Shown piece by piece: positions 38,284 to 47,098 of a stretch of 64,000 bases of DNA (position 1 is its first letter; each line of letters begins with the position of its first letter). The position numbers and the translations under genes were made by a program. The stretch is from assembly GCA_947478785.1 (NCBI GenBank), contig CANJXI010000002.1, forward strand, positions 1 to 64,000. Direction: 5' to 3'. Below the pieces are notes generated by a model. It made no database searches, was not told the DNA's origin, and saw only the letters and a program-made list of their open reading frames with translations. Source of the DNA: Caulobacteraceae bacterium (lineage in GTDB: Bacteria; Pseudomonadota; Alphaproteobacteria; Caulobacterales; Caulobacteraceae).

Positions 38284-39417
38284 CTAGACCTTGAGCTGCG
38301 GATGGACGACTGCGCCGGCCCGGCAGACCAGGGCCGCCTCGAGGATCTCGTCGCTGTAGTCGGGGGCGAAGGCGCCCTCCTTGTCGAGGAACAGGCCGGC
38401 GAAGGCCATCAGGTTGCGGGCGTAGAGCGCCGAGGCGTCGGTTGCGATGCGGCCGGGCAGGTTGGCGATGCCGGCGATCAGCACCCCGTTATCGGTGGTG
38501 ACGATCTCGCCCAGCCGGCCGCCGGCCACGTTGCCGCCCTGCTCGATGGCCAGGTCGACCAGCACCGAGCCCGGCTTCATGGACGCGACATGGGCGGCGC
38601 TGACCAGCTTGGGCGCCGGGCGTCCGGGGATCAGGGCGGTGGTGATGACGATGTCCTGCTTGGCGATGTGGCTGGAGACCAGTTCGGTCTGCTTGGCCTG
38701 GTACTCGGCGCTCATCTCCTTGGCGTAGCCGCCAGCGGTCTGGGCGTTCTTGAACTCCTCGTCCTCGACGGCGAGGAACTTGGCGCCCAGGCTCTCCACC
38801 TGCTCCTTGGTGTCGGGGCGCACGTCGGTGGCGGTGACGACCGCGCCCAGCCGCCGCGCCGTGGCGATGGCCTGCAGGCCGGCGACGCCGACCCCCATCA
38901 CGAACACCTTGGCCGCTGCGATCGTGCCGGCGGCGGTCATCATCATCGGCATGGCCTTGCCGAAGGCCTCGGCGGCCTCGATCACCGCGCGGTAGCCGGC
39001 CAGGTTGGCCTGCGAAGACAGCACGTCCATCACCTGGGCCCGGGTGATCCGGGGCACGAACTCCATGGCGAAGCCGGTGGCGCCCTGGGCGGCGAGCGCG
39101 TCGAGGGCCGGGCGCTCCATGTACGGATTGAGGGTGGCGCAGACCAGGGCGCCGGGCTTCAGCGCCTTGATCTCCTCGACCTCGGGCGCGCGCACCTTGA
39201 AGACGATGTCGGCGGCGCCGAGGGTTTCCTGCAAGGTCGTGGCGACCGTCGCGCCGGCGGCGGCGTAGTCGGCGTCGGGGTAGGCCGCGGCGGTCCCGGC
39301 GCCGGCCTCGACCGTCACCGAGAATCCCTGGGCGATCAGCTTCTTCACGGTCTCGGGCACCGCGGCGACGCGGGTCTCACCCGAGCGGCGTTCCCTGGTG
39401 ATGGCGATCAAGGCCAT
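38284..39417 (-). CDS. pntAA: NAD(P) transhydrogenase subunit alpha part 1
   Basis: PntAA is the soluble NAD(H)-binding domain I of transhydrogenase. The 377-residue protein starts [27 protein letters not shown] and has the Rossmann motif [42 protein letters not shown]-like [33 protein letters not shown] and a C-terminal LARNLMAF-type [14 protein letters not shown]. It is first in the pntAA-pntAB-pntB order on the minus strand. The aa3 oxidase subunit IV gene lies 90 bp upstream in the same direction. Confidence 0.95.
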   Translation of the reverse strand: MALIAITRERRSGETRVAAVPETVKKLIAQGFSVTVEAGAGTAAAYPDADYAAAGATVATTLQETLGAADIVFKVRAPEVEEIKALKPGALVCATLNPYMERPALDALAAQGATGFAMEFVPRITRAQVMDVLSSQANLAGYRAVIEAAEAFGKAMPMMMTAAGTIAAAKVFVMGVGVAGLQAIATARRLGAVVTATDVRPDTKEQVESLGAKFLAVEDEEFKNAQTAGGYAKEMSAEYQAKQTELVSSHIAKQDIVITTALIPGRPAPKLVSAAHVASMKPGSVLVDLAIEQGGNVAGGRLGEIVTTDNGVLIAGIANLPGRIATDASALYARNLMAFAGLFLDKEGAFAPDYSDEILEAALVCRAGAVVHPQLKV

Positions 39418-39507
39418 GGTTCGCGAGGTTCCTCGTTTTACGCGACCAGCGCGACCATAGAGGCCGGCCTTCCGCTGAGTCCAGCCGCCCCGAGGGGGCG
39501 CGCGGGA

Positions 39508-39741
39508 TTAGTGCGCCGGCTTCGAGCGCAGAAGAACAACCCCCACCACCGCGATCACGACGGCGGCGATGAAGCCCGGCAGGAAGCCGTTGGGCGTGCA
39601 GAACCAGATCACCAGCAGCAACAGCAGGGCCGCCAGGAACAGCGAACCCCATTTGGTGATGCCCATGACCAGGTGAAACGTGGACTGCTGCTCGCTGATG
39701 TCCATTTCGCCGCGATGGTAATCGGAAGCCGGTCCGGCCAT
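39508..39741 (-). CDS. aa3-type cytochrome c oxidase subunit IV-like protein
   Basis: The start was set at ATG 39741 (MAGPASDYHRGEMDISEQQSTFHLVMGITKWGSLF). The 77-residue product shows the family layout: a polar head with YHRGEMDISEQ, a first helix through KWGSLFLAALLLLLVIWF and a second helix (GFIAAVVIAVVGVVLL). Subunit IV of bacterial aa3 oxidase is a small single- or double-pass accessory subunit, often encoded away from the core subunits. It is preceded by a divergent-facing hydrolase gene stop and followed by the pnt genes. Confidence 0.85.
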   Translation of the reverse strand: MAGPASDYHRGEMDISEQQSTFHLVMGITKWGSLFLAALLLLLVIWFCTPNGFLPGFIAAVVIAVVGVVLLRSKPAH

Positions 39742-39806
39742 GGGTCGTGTGCTCTCTTGGATAAGTCGCCTAAGCGGGGGTGTGCTACACGACTGTGGCG
39801 CTCCGC

Positions 39807-40871
39807 TCAAGCGGCCCCATTCGGGCGGCACCCCGCGAGCAGGGCGCGCAGCGCCGCCACCAGGGCCAGGGGCTGGTCGATCATCACATGATGGTGGCAG
39901 TCGGGGATCTCGACTTCGATCACGCCGGGCGGGAAATCGCCCAGGTGGCCCCGGCGCAGGAAGTCGATGATCAGGCTCTTGTCGCCATAGATGTGGGCCA
40001 ACGGGACCTCAAGGTCACCCGGCGCCTTGGTGTCGAGGATCGCGTTGCGCTCCAGCTTGGCCCACATCCGGGGATCGAACCGCCACGACCAGCCCTGGCC
40101 GGAGCCGTCGGGGGCCGTCTCGCCGGCCGGCAGCGGCGCGCGCATCAGCGAGCGGCGGGCGATGAAATCGACGATGAAGGTGTTTTCCGTGGGCTGGGGC
40201 GGCATCAGGCGAAACCGGGCGAGCGCCTCCTCTATGGTCGGATAGACCCGGTTCGGCCGATCGTCGGGGATGTTGCGGGCAGCGTCCGCCTCGGCCTTCC
40301 GCTTGGCGACCGCCGGCGGCGGGGGGCCGAAGCCGGTGTCGATCACGATCGCGGCGCGCATCTGGTCCGGGTGGCTGGCGGCCGTGGAGATCACCAGGCC
40401 GCCGCCGAAGGAATGGCCGACGTAGATCGGCTTGCCGCCGTCCGCGTGGAGACCGGCGGCCCGGGCCACGGTCTCGGCGTCCTGGGCGAAATCGGCGACC
40501 GCGTAGCGCTCGCGCCAGTCGGATCCGCCCATGCCCGCCAGGGAGAAGGCGGCCACGCGGAAATCGCCGGCGAAGAACGGGGCGATGAAGCTCCACCAGT
40601 CGGCGTGCGCCGAGTTGCCATGGGCGAACAGCAGGCCGGGCTTGCCGATCTCGCCCCAGGTCAGCACCTCGAGCCGGGCGCCCAGCGACTCCACGAAGGT
40701 GCGCTCGGGTTGCTGGGCGATGGCGTCCTTGAACCATTGGGGCGAGGGCGGCGTGGCGCCCTTGAAGGCGCCCAGCGGCGCCTGGACCTCGGGCGGCAGG
40801 TTTCGCGGATTGAGGACGAACGGCCGGTCGTCGTAGGTCTCGCGGCCCGCCGGTTTCACCTCGTCCGACAT
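39807..40871 (-). CDS. Alpha/beta hydrolase
   Basis: The 354-residue protein has an N-terminal extension of about 55 residues (RPFVLNPRNLPPEVQAPLGAFKGATPPSPQWFKDA) before the hydrolase core: KPGLLFAHGNSAHADWWSF, GMGGSDWRERYAVADFAQDAE, nucleophile elbow IYVGHSFGGGLVI, an acidic residue in AHIYGDKSLIIDF and the histidine in PDCHHHVMIDQP. These match epoxide-hydrolase or haloalkane-dehalogenase-like enzymes. No signal peptide is seen. Substrate unknown. Confidence 0.87.
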   Translation of the reverse strand: MSDEVKPAGRETYDDRPFVLNPRNLPPEVQAPLGAFKGATPPSPQWFKDAIAQQPERTFVESLGARLEVLTWGEIGKPGLLFAHGNSAHADWWSFIAPFFAGDFRVAAFSLAGMGGSDWRERYAVADFAQDAETVARAAGLHADGGKPIYVGHSFGGGLVISTAASHPDQMRAAIVIDTGFGPPPPAVAKRKAEADAARNIPDDRPNRVYPTIEEALARFRLMPPQPTENTFIVDFIARRSLMRAPLPAGETAPDGSGQGWSWRFDPRMWAKLERNAILDTKAPGDLEVPLAHIYGDKSLIIDFLRRGHLGDFPPGVIEVEIPDCHHHVMIDQPLALVAALRALLAGCRPNGAA

Positions 40872-40957
40872 CTGGCCTCGTCCCCCTGCCCGAATGGGTT
40901 TTGACTAGCGGGCGCCTCGAAAATGGCAAGCGTGCGTTCGTGGAGGTTGAGGAGCCG

Positions 40958-42748
40958 TCACACCAGGGCTTCGAACTCGTCCACCAGGCGTTCGAGCTGC
41001 TTCATCCCCGCCGCCCAGAACGCCTTTTCGCGCGGGTTGAGGCCGAAGGGGGCGAGCGCCTCGACATAGGTCTTGGTGCCGCCGGCGGCCAGCAGCGCCT
41101 CGTAGAGGGGCGCGAAGGTGACCGGGTCCTCGCGCCGCTTCTCCATCAGGCCGCGGACCAGCAGGTCGCCGAAGGCGTAGGCGTAGACGTAGAAGGGCGC
41201 GTGCACGAAGTGGCTGATATAGGCCCAGTAGTGCTCATAACCGGGGTTCAGCCGGATGGCCGGGCCCAGGCTCTCGCCCATGGTCTCCAGCCACATCGCG
41301 CCGATCTCGGCCGGCGAGACCTCGCCGCCCGCCCGCGCCGCGTGATAGCGCGTCTCGAAGCGGTGGAAGGCGATCTGGCGGACGACGGTGTTGATGCCGT
41401 CCTCGATCTTGCCGGCCAGCAGGCCCTTGCGCTCGGCCACCGACGCGCCCGCCAGCAGGCGCTCGAAGACCAGCCCCTCACCGAAGATCGAGGCGGTCTC
41501 CGCCAGCGTCAGCGGCGTGTCGGCCAGTAACGTGCCCAGCGGTGCGCACAGGGTCTGGTGCACCGCGTGGCCGAGCTCGTGGGCCAAGGTCAGCACATCG
41601 CGGCGCTCGCCCATGTAGTTCATGAACACGAACGGGTGGTGCCGTGAGCTGACCGAATGGGAGTAGGCGCCGGACTGCTTGCCGGCCCGGGGGCGCGCGT
41701 CGATCCAGGGATGGGTGAAGAACACCTGGGCGGTGTCGGCGAAGCGGGGCGCGAGGTCGGAGAAGCTTTCCAGCACCATGGCCTTGGCCTCGTCCCAGCC
41801 GTAGGTGCGGGGCTGGGCGGTGTCGAGCGGGGCGTTGCGGTCCCAGTGATCCAGGACGCGGCGGCCCATCACCTTGGCCTTCAGCCGGTAGTAGCGGTGA
41901 CTGACGCTTGCGTAGCTGTCGACCACGGCGGCCTCCAGGGCCGCGACGGCGTCGGCGTCCACCTCGTTGGCGATGTGGCGGGAGGCGGCGGGGTCGGGAT
42001 ATTTCCGCCAGCGGTCCTCGACCTGCTTCTCGAAGGCCAGGGTGTTCAGGCAGAGCGCCAGGGTGGGCGTGCGCGCCTCCAGCGCCTTGGCCAACCCCTG
42101 GGCGGCCTGCTTGCGCCGGGCGCCGTTGGGATCGGACATCCGGTTGAGGGTTTCGGGCAGGGTCAGGGTCTCGCGGCCGACGCGGGCGGTGAGCCCGGCC
42201 AGGGTCTCCTCCGACAGTCGGCCCCAGTTGGAGACGGCGGGCGAGCGGTCGATGAGCATGCGCTCGAGGTCGGGCGAGAGCTCGTGCGGACGCGAGAGGC
42301 GCACGCGACGGACCCAGGGACGCCACCGTGCGGCCGCCGGGGCGGCCCGGAAGGCGGCCTCCAGCTCGGAGTCCTCGATCTCGTTGATCTCCAGCGTGAA
42401 GAACAGGCTCTCGGCGGCGATCTGCGAGGAACGGGCCCGCAGGTCGGCCTCGAACCTCGACCACGCGGGATCGTCGCGGGCCGTGGAGGCGGCCAGGGCC
42501 GCATAGGCGCCGACGCCGTAGAGGGCGTTGGTGGCCTCCTCATAGAGTTCGATCCCGCGGTTCAGCAGGGCTCCCAGGGTGGCTGGGTCGGCGCGGGCGG
42601 CGACAAAGGCGCCCTTCAGTTCGACCAGGGCGTCGTTGGCCGCCTTGGCCTTGCCGAGATCGGTCTGGATCCGGGGGTCGTCGCGGCCGGAATAGAGGTC
42701 GTCCAGTCGCCACTGCGGCAGGGTGTCGGTCTTGAAGGGCGCATTCAT
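40958..42748 (-). CDS. pepF: Oligoendopeptidase F (M3 family)
   Basis: PepF cuts short peptides in the cytoplasm with one zinc ion. The 596-residue protein has the N-terminal M3 domain and the catalytic region TLAHELGHAVHQ (about 384-395), with the third ligand in SIFGEGLVFERLL, and the substrate-binding GYEHYWAYISHFVHAPFYVYAYAFGDLL near the end. The length and the all-helical layout match M3B enzymes. The start ATG 42748 is close to a promoter-free spacer; two small genes follow upstream in the same direction. Confidence 0.93.
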   Translation of the reverse strand: MNAPFKTDTLPQWRLDDLYSGRDDPRIQTDLGKAKAANDALVELKGAFVAARADPATLGALLNRGIELYEEATNALYGVGAYAALAASTARDDPAWSRFEADLRARSSQIAAESLFFTLEINEIEDSELEAAFRAAPAAARWRPWVRRVRLSRPHELSPDLERMLIDRSPAVSNWGRLSEETLAGLTARVGRETLTLPETLNRMSDPNGARRKQAAQGLAKALEARTPTLALCLNTLAFEKQVEDRWRKYPDPAASRHIANEVDADAVAALEAAVVDSYASVSHRYYRLKAKVMGRRVLDHWDRNAPLDTAQPRTYGWDEAKAMVLESFSDLAPRFADTAQVFFTHPWIDARPRAGKQSGAYSHSVSSRHHPFVFMNYMGERRDVLTLAHELGHAVHQTLCAPLGTLLADTPLTLAETASIFGEGLVFERLLAGASVAERKGLLAGKIEDGINTVVRQIAFHRFETRYHAARAGGEVSPAEIGAMWLETMGESLGPAIRLNPGYEHYWAYISHFVHAPFYVYAYAFGDLLVRGLMEKRREDPVTFAPLYEALLAAGGTKTYVEALAPFGLNPREKAFWAAGMKQLERLVDEFEALV

Positions 42749-42794
42749 GCCCTTAAAGATAGACGATCCGCCGCCGCAGGGGGAGCGGCCGGCG

Positions 42795-42908
42795 CTACTT
42801 CTTCTTGTGCGCCGGATTCAGCACCGAGGAGACCTGCTCGGGAGGCTTGGCCTTCGGCGCCTTGGGTTTGCGGACTTCCTTGTTGGACTTCTTCTGGCCC
42901 TTGGCCAT
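42795..42908 (-). CDS. Lysine-rich miniprotein (37 aa)
   Basis: The frame starts at ATG 42908 behind AGGAGG and stops at 42795. The product, MAKGQKKSNKEVRKPKAPKA followed by a short tail ending NPAHKKK, is strongly basic and disordered. Similar MAKGQ-x-x-S/N-K/R-E-x-KPK mini-proteins occur in many Proteobacteria. The strong ribosome site supports expression. Nucleic-acid or ribosome contact is a guess from charge. Confidence 0.7.
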   Translation of the reverse strand: MAKGQKKSNKEVRKPKAPKAKPPEQVSSVLNPAHKKK

Positions 42909-42926
42909 GGGACCCTCCTGGGTTCT

Positions 42927-43046
42927 CTAATTGGTGCTGCGGCGATCGTTGAGCCGCGGCGCGGGGCGCGCCTTGGGGACCGCCGACGAGCGGGAATCGT
43001 TCAGGTCGCGGCGGTTGGGGGTGATGGTGCCCTGGTAGGTCTTCAT
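42927..43046 (-). CDS. Arginine/asparagine-rich miniprotein (39 aa)
   Basis: The start ATG 43046 lies seven bases behind AGAGGAA and opens MKTYQGTITPNRRDLNDSRSS; the longer frame to 43112 is not supported. The product is hydrophilic, with RRDLNDSR and PRLNDRRS repeats of a similar theme. It is transcribed toward the lysine-rich miniprotein 18 bp away and probably shares its mRNA. It is divergent from tacA. No function can be named. Confidence 0.55.
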   Translation of the reverse strand: MKTYQGTITPNRRDLNDSRSSAVPKARPAPRLNDRRSTN

Positions 43047-43164
43047 GGCCGTTCCTCTGGGACCCGGCGGGCGCAGCGCTGAGTGGAAGACCTCAGTCGG
43101 CTGGCGCGTCATTCGGTCTGGCGGCAGACTATCACGTCCCTGTTGGCCGGCGCTGGCAAACTTC

Positions 43165-43192
43165 GTTAACCAGACGCGTTAACGCCTGACTC
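43165..43192. promoter_or_regulatory. Paired GTTAAC boxes and a GANTC site upstream of tacA
   Basis: GTTAAC occurs twice, at 43165-43170 and 43178-43183, and a CcrM methylation site GACTC follows at 43188-43192, about 100 bp before the tacA start. The two TTAA cores are nine bases apart, not the seven of a full CtrA box, so CtrA binding is uncertain. Promoters of cell-cycle genes in this order commonly carry TTAA and GANTC sites. Confidence 0.4.
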
Positions 43193-43293
43193 AGGTCTGC
43201 GAAACCCGTCCTTAAGCCCTCACATGTATCAATTCGTGACAACAGGAGCCCTCGTCCCATGAGGCGGCGGCCAGTCATGATGGGTGTTTTCAA

Positions 43294-44790
43294 ATGGCCA
43301 AAATGGTCCTTGTCGTTGACGACGATCCGACACAACGTCGGCTGATCCAGGCTGTCCTGGAGCGCGAGGGCTTCGCGGTCACCCACGCCGAGAGCGGCGA
43401 CCAGGCGATCGGCCGCCTGGGCGCGGGCGGGACGATCGACGTGGTGCTGCTCGACCTGGTGATGCCCGGCATGTCGGGCCAGGAAACGCTGGTCGAGATG
43501 CGCGCCCGCGGCTTCGCCCAGCCGGTGATCGTGGTCACCGCCACCGGCGGCATCGACACGGTCGTCCAGGCCATGCAGGCCGGCGCGCTCGACTTCTTCG
43601 TGAAACCCGCCGCGCCGGAGCGGATCATCGTCTCCATCCGCAACGCGCTCTCGATGGGCGCGCTGAAGGGCGAGGTCGACCGGCTGAAGAAGCATACGAC
43701 CGGACGCTCCACCTTCGACGACCTGATCGGCTCGTCGCCCTCGATGACCATGGTCAAGCGGCTGGGCGAGCGGGCGGCCAAGTCGTCCATCCCCATCCTG
43801 ATCACCGGCGAGAGCGGGGTTGGCAAGGAAGTGATCGCACGCGCCGTGCACGGCTCCTCCGAACGCGCCGGCAAGCCGTTCGTGGCGGTGAACTGCGGGG
43901 CGATTCCCGAGAACCTCGTGGAGTCGATCCTGTTCGGCCATGAGAAGGGCAGCTTCACCGGCGCCACCGACAAGCACCTGGGCAAGTTCCTGGAAGCCAA
44001 CGGCGGCACGCTGTTCCTCGACGAGGTGGGCGAGCTGCCCCTGGATATCCAGGTCAAGTTGCTGCGCGCCCTGCAGGAGGGCGAGATCGACCCCGTCGGC
44101 GGCAAAAGGCCGGTGAAGGTCGACGTGCGCATCGTCTCGGCGACCAACCGCGACCTGTCGCAGGCGGTGAAAGAGGGGCGCTTCCGCGAGGACCTCTACT
44201 ATCGCCTCAACGTCTTCCCCATCGAGGCGCCCGCGCTGCGCGAGCGGCGGGAGGACGTGCCGGCCCTGGTCGACGCCTTCGTCAAGCGCTTCAACGTGGA
44301 GGAAGGCAAGACGGTGGTCGGGGCGACGCCCGAGACCCTGGCCTTCCTGGTGGCCTTCGACTGGCCAGGCAACGTCCGCCAGCTGGAGAACGCGGTCTAC
44401 CGGGCCATCGTGCTGGCCGACGCGCCCTATCTGCAGCCGCATGATTTCCCGGCGATCTCGGGTGTTGCGGCGCCTGCGCCCCTGGCCCTGAGCCCGTCCC
44501 CGATCGCCGCGGCCGGCCTGCCCAGCGCCGCCCAGCTGCTGGCGGAGATGCCGAGCGGGGCGCCGGTCCGCATCCTCGACGAGCGCGGCCACCTGCGCAC
44601 GCTCGAGGAGATCGAGCGCGACCTGATCCAGCTGGCCATCGAGATCTACGCGGGCCACATGAGCGAGGTGGCCCGCCGGCTCGGCATCGGCCGCTCGACC
44701 CTCTACCGCAAGGTCCGCGAACAGGGCCTGGAGGACGTGATCAAGGGCGGCATCGACGAGACCGAAGACGCCGAGACCCAGGTCGCCTGA
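43294..44790 (+). CDS. tacA: Sigma-54-dependent response regulator, TacA type
   Basis: In Caulobacter TacA activates stalk and cell-cycle genes as a phosphorylated sigma-54 activator. The 498-residue protein has a receiver domain with the phospho-acceptor Asp54 ([13 protein letters not shown]), an AAA+ domain with Walker A GESGVGKE (about 172), the sigma-54 contact loop written GSFTGA instead of GAFTGA, Walker [13 protein letters not shown], the R-finger region, and a Fis-type helix-turn-helix at the C-terminus ([26 protein letters not shown]). NtrC, NtrX and FlbD differ in their receiver sequences, and gapR lies 1.9 kb downstream, as I recall for tacA in Caulobacter. The name rests on that synteny. 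Confidence 0.8.
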   Translation: MAKMVLVVDDDPTQRRLIQAVLEREGFAVTHAESGDQAIGRLGAGGTIDVVLLDLVMPGMSGQETLVEMRARGFAQPVIVVTATGGIDTVVQAMQAGALDFFVKPAAPERIIVSIRNALSMGALKGEVDRLKKHTTGRSTFDDLIGSSPSMTMVKRLGERAAKSSIPILITGESGVGKEVIARAVHGSSERAGKPFVAVNCGAIPENLVESILFGHEKGSFTGATDKHLGKFLEANGGTLFLDEVGELPLDIQVKLLRALQEGEIDPVGGKRPVKVDVRIVSATNRDLSQAVKEGRFREDLYYRLNVFPIEAPALRERREDVPALVDAFVKRFNVEEGKTVVGATPETLAFLVAFDWPGNVRQLENAVYRAIVLADAPYLQPHDFPAISGVAAPAPLALSPSPIAAAGLPSAAQLLAEMPSGAPVRILDERGHLRTLEEIERDLIQLAIEIYAGHMSEVARRLGIGRSTLYRKVREQGLEDVIKGGIDETEDAETQVA

Positions 44791-44889
44791 CGCGCGTTCG
44801 CGCTTGGCGTGCGGCGTCAGGCACGCTTAGGTTGCCGCGATCGGAGTGATCGCGTCCGGCAAGGCCGGCCGACGGATGGGGGCGTTGCG

Positions 44890-46344
44890 ATGTCGATGGG
44901 GCGGCTGGCGGGGTTCGCCTGCGGTGTGGCCGCGGTGCTGGCGGCGGCGAACGCCGCGCGCGCGGAAGACTGGGCGGTATCCGCGGTCGGGTCCGACGGA
45001 CAGGCGTACGAGACCGACGTGGGCTCCATCACCTTGCAGGGTTCTCTCGTTCGCTCCTGGAACCGCTTCACGCCGGCCCGCCAGGCGCGCGACGAGACAT
45101 CCGGCAAGACCTATGTCTCCGAGCTTGACGAGCGCTTCGACGACTGCGCGGGCCACCGCTTCCAGATGGGCTCCTACGTGCGGCACGACGCCCGGGGCCA
45201 GGTCGTCGCCTCGGGCTCGAATCTCTCGATGGGCTGGCAGCAGGTTTTGCCCGGCACCATTGGCGACGGAATTTCGCGGCTCTCTTGCGCCGCAGCCACG
45301 CCGCCGGACGTGTCGCCGATCCAGGCCGACCTGCGTGAAGGCGACTGGACCGATCTTGGCCCATCGTCCGACGGCAAATACCGCCTGCAGGTTCGCATCG
45401 ACAGCGTGCGCAAGATCGACCAGGGGCTGGTGGTCGCGATCTCGCGTTCGGTCTTCTTGAAGCCCGAACCGATCGAGGGATTCCTCGTCAGTTACAGCGT
45501 CATCGGCACGGCGATCGACTGCGCGTCCGGCGCCTCCGCCTCGCTGGGGGTCGACCTCTTCGTCACACCGACGGTCCGGGTGAAGTCGCTGCGCGTGGCC
45601 AAGTCCGACGTCCGCTTCGAAAAGGCCGGTTCGAAGAGCTTCCTGGCGCGCAGCCTGGCGCTGATCTGCGCCGCCGCCGCGACGACGAAACCCCACGACG
45701 CCACGGGCGGCCTTTCGGTCGGCACCGCGTGGGGCGCGGACAAGGGCTATCTGGTCACCGCCAGCCATGTCGTCGAGGGCGGCGGCAGGATCGAGGTCTA
45801 CAGCAATGGCGAGAAGGTGGGCGAGGCGCGGGTGGTCGCCGCCGACCCGGCCAACGACCTGGCCATCCTGAAGTACAAGCCCGCCAAGCCCGGAAAGCTG
45901 TCGATCCTGGCCATCTCCGCCCGGCCGGCCAGCCTGGGCCGCGAGGTCTTCACGCTGGGCTACCCTGAGCCCGACGCGCTGGGCCAACGCGTGAAGATGA
46001 CCGCCGGCCAGGTCTCAAGCACCGCCGGCTACCAGGACGACGCCCGCTTCCTGCAGATCTCCGTGCCGATCCAGCAGGGCAACAGCGGCGGGCCCTTGAT
46101 CGGCTGGGACGGCTCGGTGCTGGGGGTGATCGAGTCGAAGCTGACCCAGTTCGGCGAGGAGCCCTCCAAGCTGTCGCCGGAGATGGTCAACTATGCGCTG
46201 AAGGCCTCCTACCTGCGCCCGATGCTCGACGACCTGCCGGACCTGGCCAATTACACGGTCGTCAGGGCCACCGGCGACAACGCCCGGCTGGTGGAGGCGG
46301 CCCGCAAGGCGGTCTTCATGGTGGTGGTGGTCCCGGAGGGCTAA
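44890..46344 (+). CDS. Trypsin-like serine protease with duplicated N-terminal module
   Basis: The start ATG 44890 follows GGGGGC and gives a signal peptide (MSMGRLAGFACGVAAVLAAANAARA). The 484-residue protein has two similar N-terminal units of about 115 residues, each with an early W, one C and a closing ...LSCAAA or ...LICAAAA, then a chymotrypsin-fold protease. The triad is His293 (VTASHVVEG), Asp322 (ANDLAILK) and Ser399 (QGNSGGPL). There is no PDZ domain, unlike HtrA. Periplasmic or secreted location follows from the signal peptide. The N-terminal units look like the surface-adhesin-E/CNP1 kind; target unknown. Confidence 0.85.
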   Translation: MSMGRLAGFACGVAAVLAAANAARAEDWAVSAVGSDGQAYETDVGSITLQGSLVRSWNRFTPARQARDETSGKTYVSELDERFDDCAGHRFQMGSYVRHDARGQVVASGSNLSMGWQQVLPGTIGDGISRLSCAAATPPDVSPIQADLREGDWTDLGPSSDGKYRLQVRIDSVRKIDQGLVVAISRSVFLKPEPIEGFLVSYSVIGTAIDCASGASASLGVDLFVTPTVRVKSLRVAKSDVRFEKAGSKSFLARSLALICAAAATTKPHDATGGLSVGTAWGADKGYLVTASHVVEGGGRIEVYSNGEKVGEARVVAADPANDLAILKYKPAKPGKLSILAISARPASLGREVFTLGYPEPDALGQRVKMTAGQVSSTAGYQDDARFLQISVPIQQGNSGGPLIGWDGSVLGVIESKLTQFGEEPSKLSPEMVNYALKASYLRPMLDDLPDLANYTVVRATGDNARLVEAARKAVFMVVVVPEG

Positions 46345-46703
46345 TCCGCCTCGCGGCCCTTGCGCCGGAACGGGCGGCGCTTGAGTTCCTTCTTCTCGCC
46401 CTTGGCCTTGGCCGTGATCTCCTTGAGTTTCACGGTCTGGAGCGCCGAAAGCGCCTGGCCCGGCGCGCCCTTCTCCGGATCGCCGAAGGCGCGGCCGAAG
46501 GTCTTCAGGCGCTCGGCCACGGATCCCAGGAATTCGCCCTCCCACTCCGACAGTTTCACGCCGGCCCGGTCGGCCTGGCGCTGGGCGCGTTTCAGGGCGT
46601 TGAGCGCGGCCCGCTTGGCCACGGCCTTGGGGTCGGGCGGTTTGCGGTTCTGGCCGAACCCCGTCCGCTTCGCCGTCTTCGGATCTGGCGGTTTGCGGTT
46701 CAA
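46341..46703 (-). CDS. Basic hypothetical protein with tandem NRKPPDPK motif
   Basis: The 120-residue protein starts at TTG 46703, which overlaps the stop of gapR (TTGA), so translation is coupled. It opens with NRKPPDPKTAKRTGFGQ followed by a second NRKPPDPKAVAKR, then a helical domain (AALNALKRAQRQADRAGVKLSEWEGEFLGSVAERLKTFGRAF) and a basic tail (KKELKRRPFRRKGRE). The alternating basic-helical character suggests nucleic-acid binding. Its C-terminal end overlaps the end of the convergent protease gene by four bases. I do not recognise the family. Confidence 0.7.
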   Translation of the reverse strand: MNRKPPDPKTAKRTGFGQNRKPPDPKAVAKRAALNALKRAQRQADRAGVKLSEWEGEFLGSVAERLKTFGRAFGDPEKGAPGQALSALQTVKLKEITAKAKGEKKELKRRPFRRKGREAD

Positions 46704-46969
46704 ATCTCTCCGACGGCCGCCAGGTAGAGGTCGAGGATGGCCTCCTCCTCCAGGCGCTTGGCGCGGTCCTGCTTGCGGATGCGCACCACCTTGCGGAGGA
46801 TCTTGGCGTCGAAGCCGTTGCCCTTGGCCTCGGCGAAGACTTCCTTGATCTGCTCGGCGATCTCGCTCTTCTCCTGCTCCAGCCGCTCGATGCGCTCGAC
46901 GATGCTCTTCAGCTGCCCCTGGGCCGTGGCGTTGAGCACATCAGGATGGGCGGAGGCGTCGTCGGCCAT
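46700..46969 (-). CDS. gapR: Nucleoid-associated protein GapR (DUF2312)
   Basis: GapR binds overtwisted, AT-rich DNA ahead of replication forks and transcription and stimulates gyrase and topo IV; it is essential in Caulobacter. The start was set at ATG 46969, giving 89 residues, the length I recall for Caulobacter GapR. The sequence has the family helix pattern: GQLKSIVERIERLEQEKSEIAEQIKEVFAEAKGNGFDAKILRKVVRIRKQDRAKRLEEEAILDLYLAAVGEI. The upstream-frame start at 46990 adds seven doubtful residues. The stop overlaps the TTG start of the next gene. Confidence 0.94.
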   Translation of the reverse strand: MADDASAHPDVLNATAQGQLKSIVERIERLEQEKSEIAEQIKEVFAEAKGNGFDAKILRKVVRIRKQDRAKRLEEEAILDLYLAAVGEI

Positions 46970-47098
46970 GGTTGGACTCGTTTCAGGCAAGGGGATTTAA
47001 CTCTCCGGACCCTAGCGGTGCGGCCGTCGCCTGTCATCCGGCCATGAACCATCGCTGTGGACAACCGTTGAGACCGAACGCCAGGGAGGGCGCACCCC

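Noticed and set aside
39418-39507. Possible small gene or RNA between pntAA and the oxidase subunit IV gene
   Set aside because: No frame longer than about 20 codons with a ribosome site and no hairpin of note.
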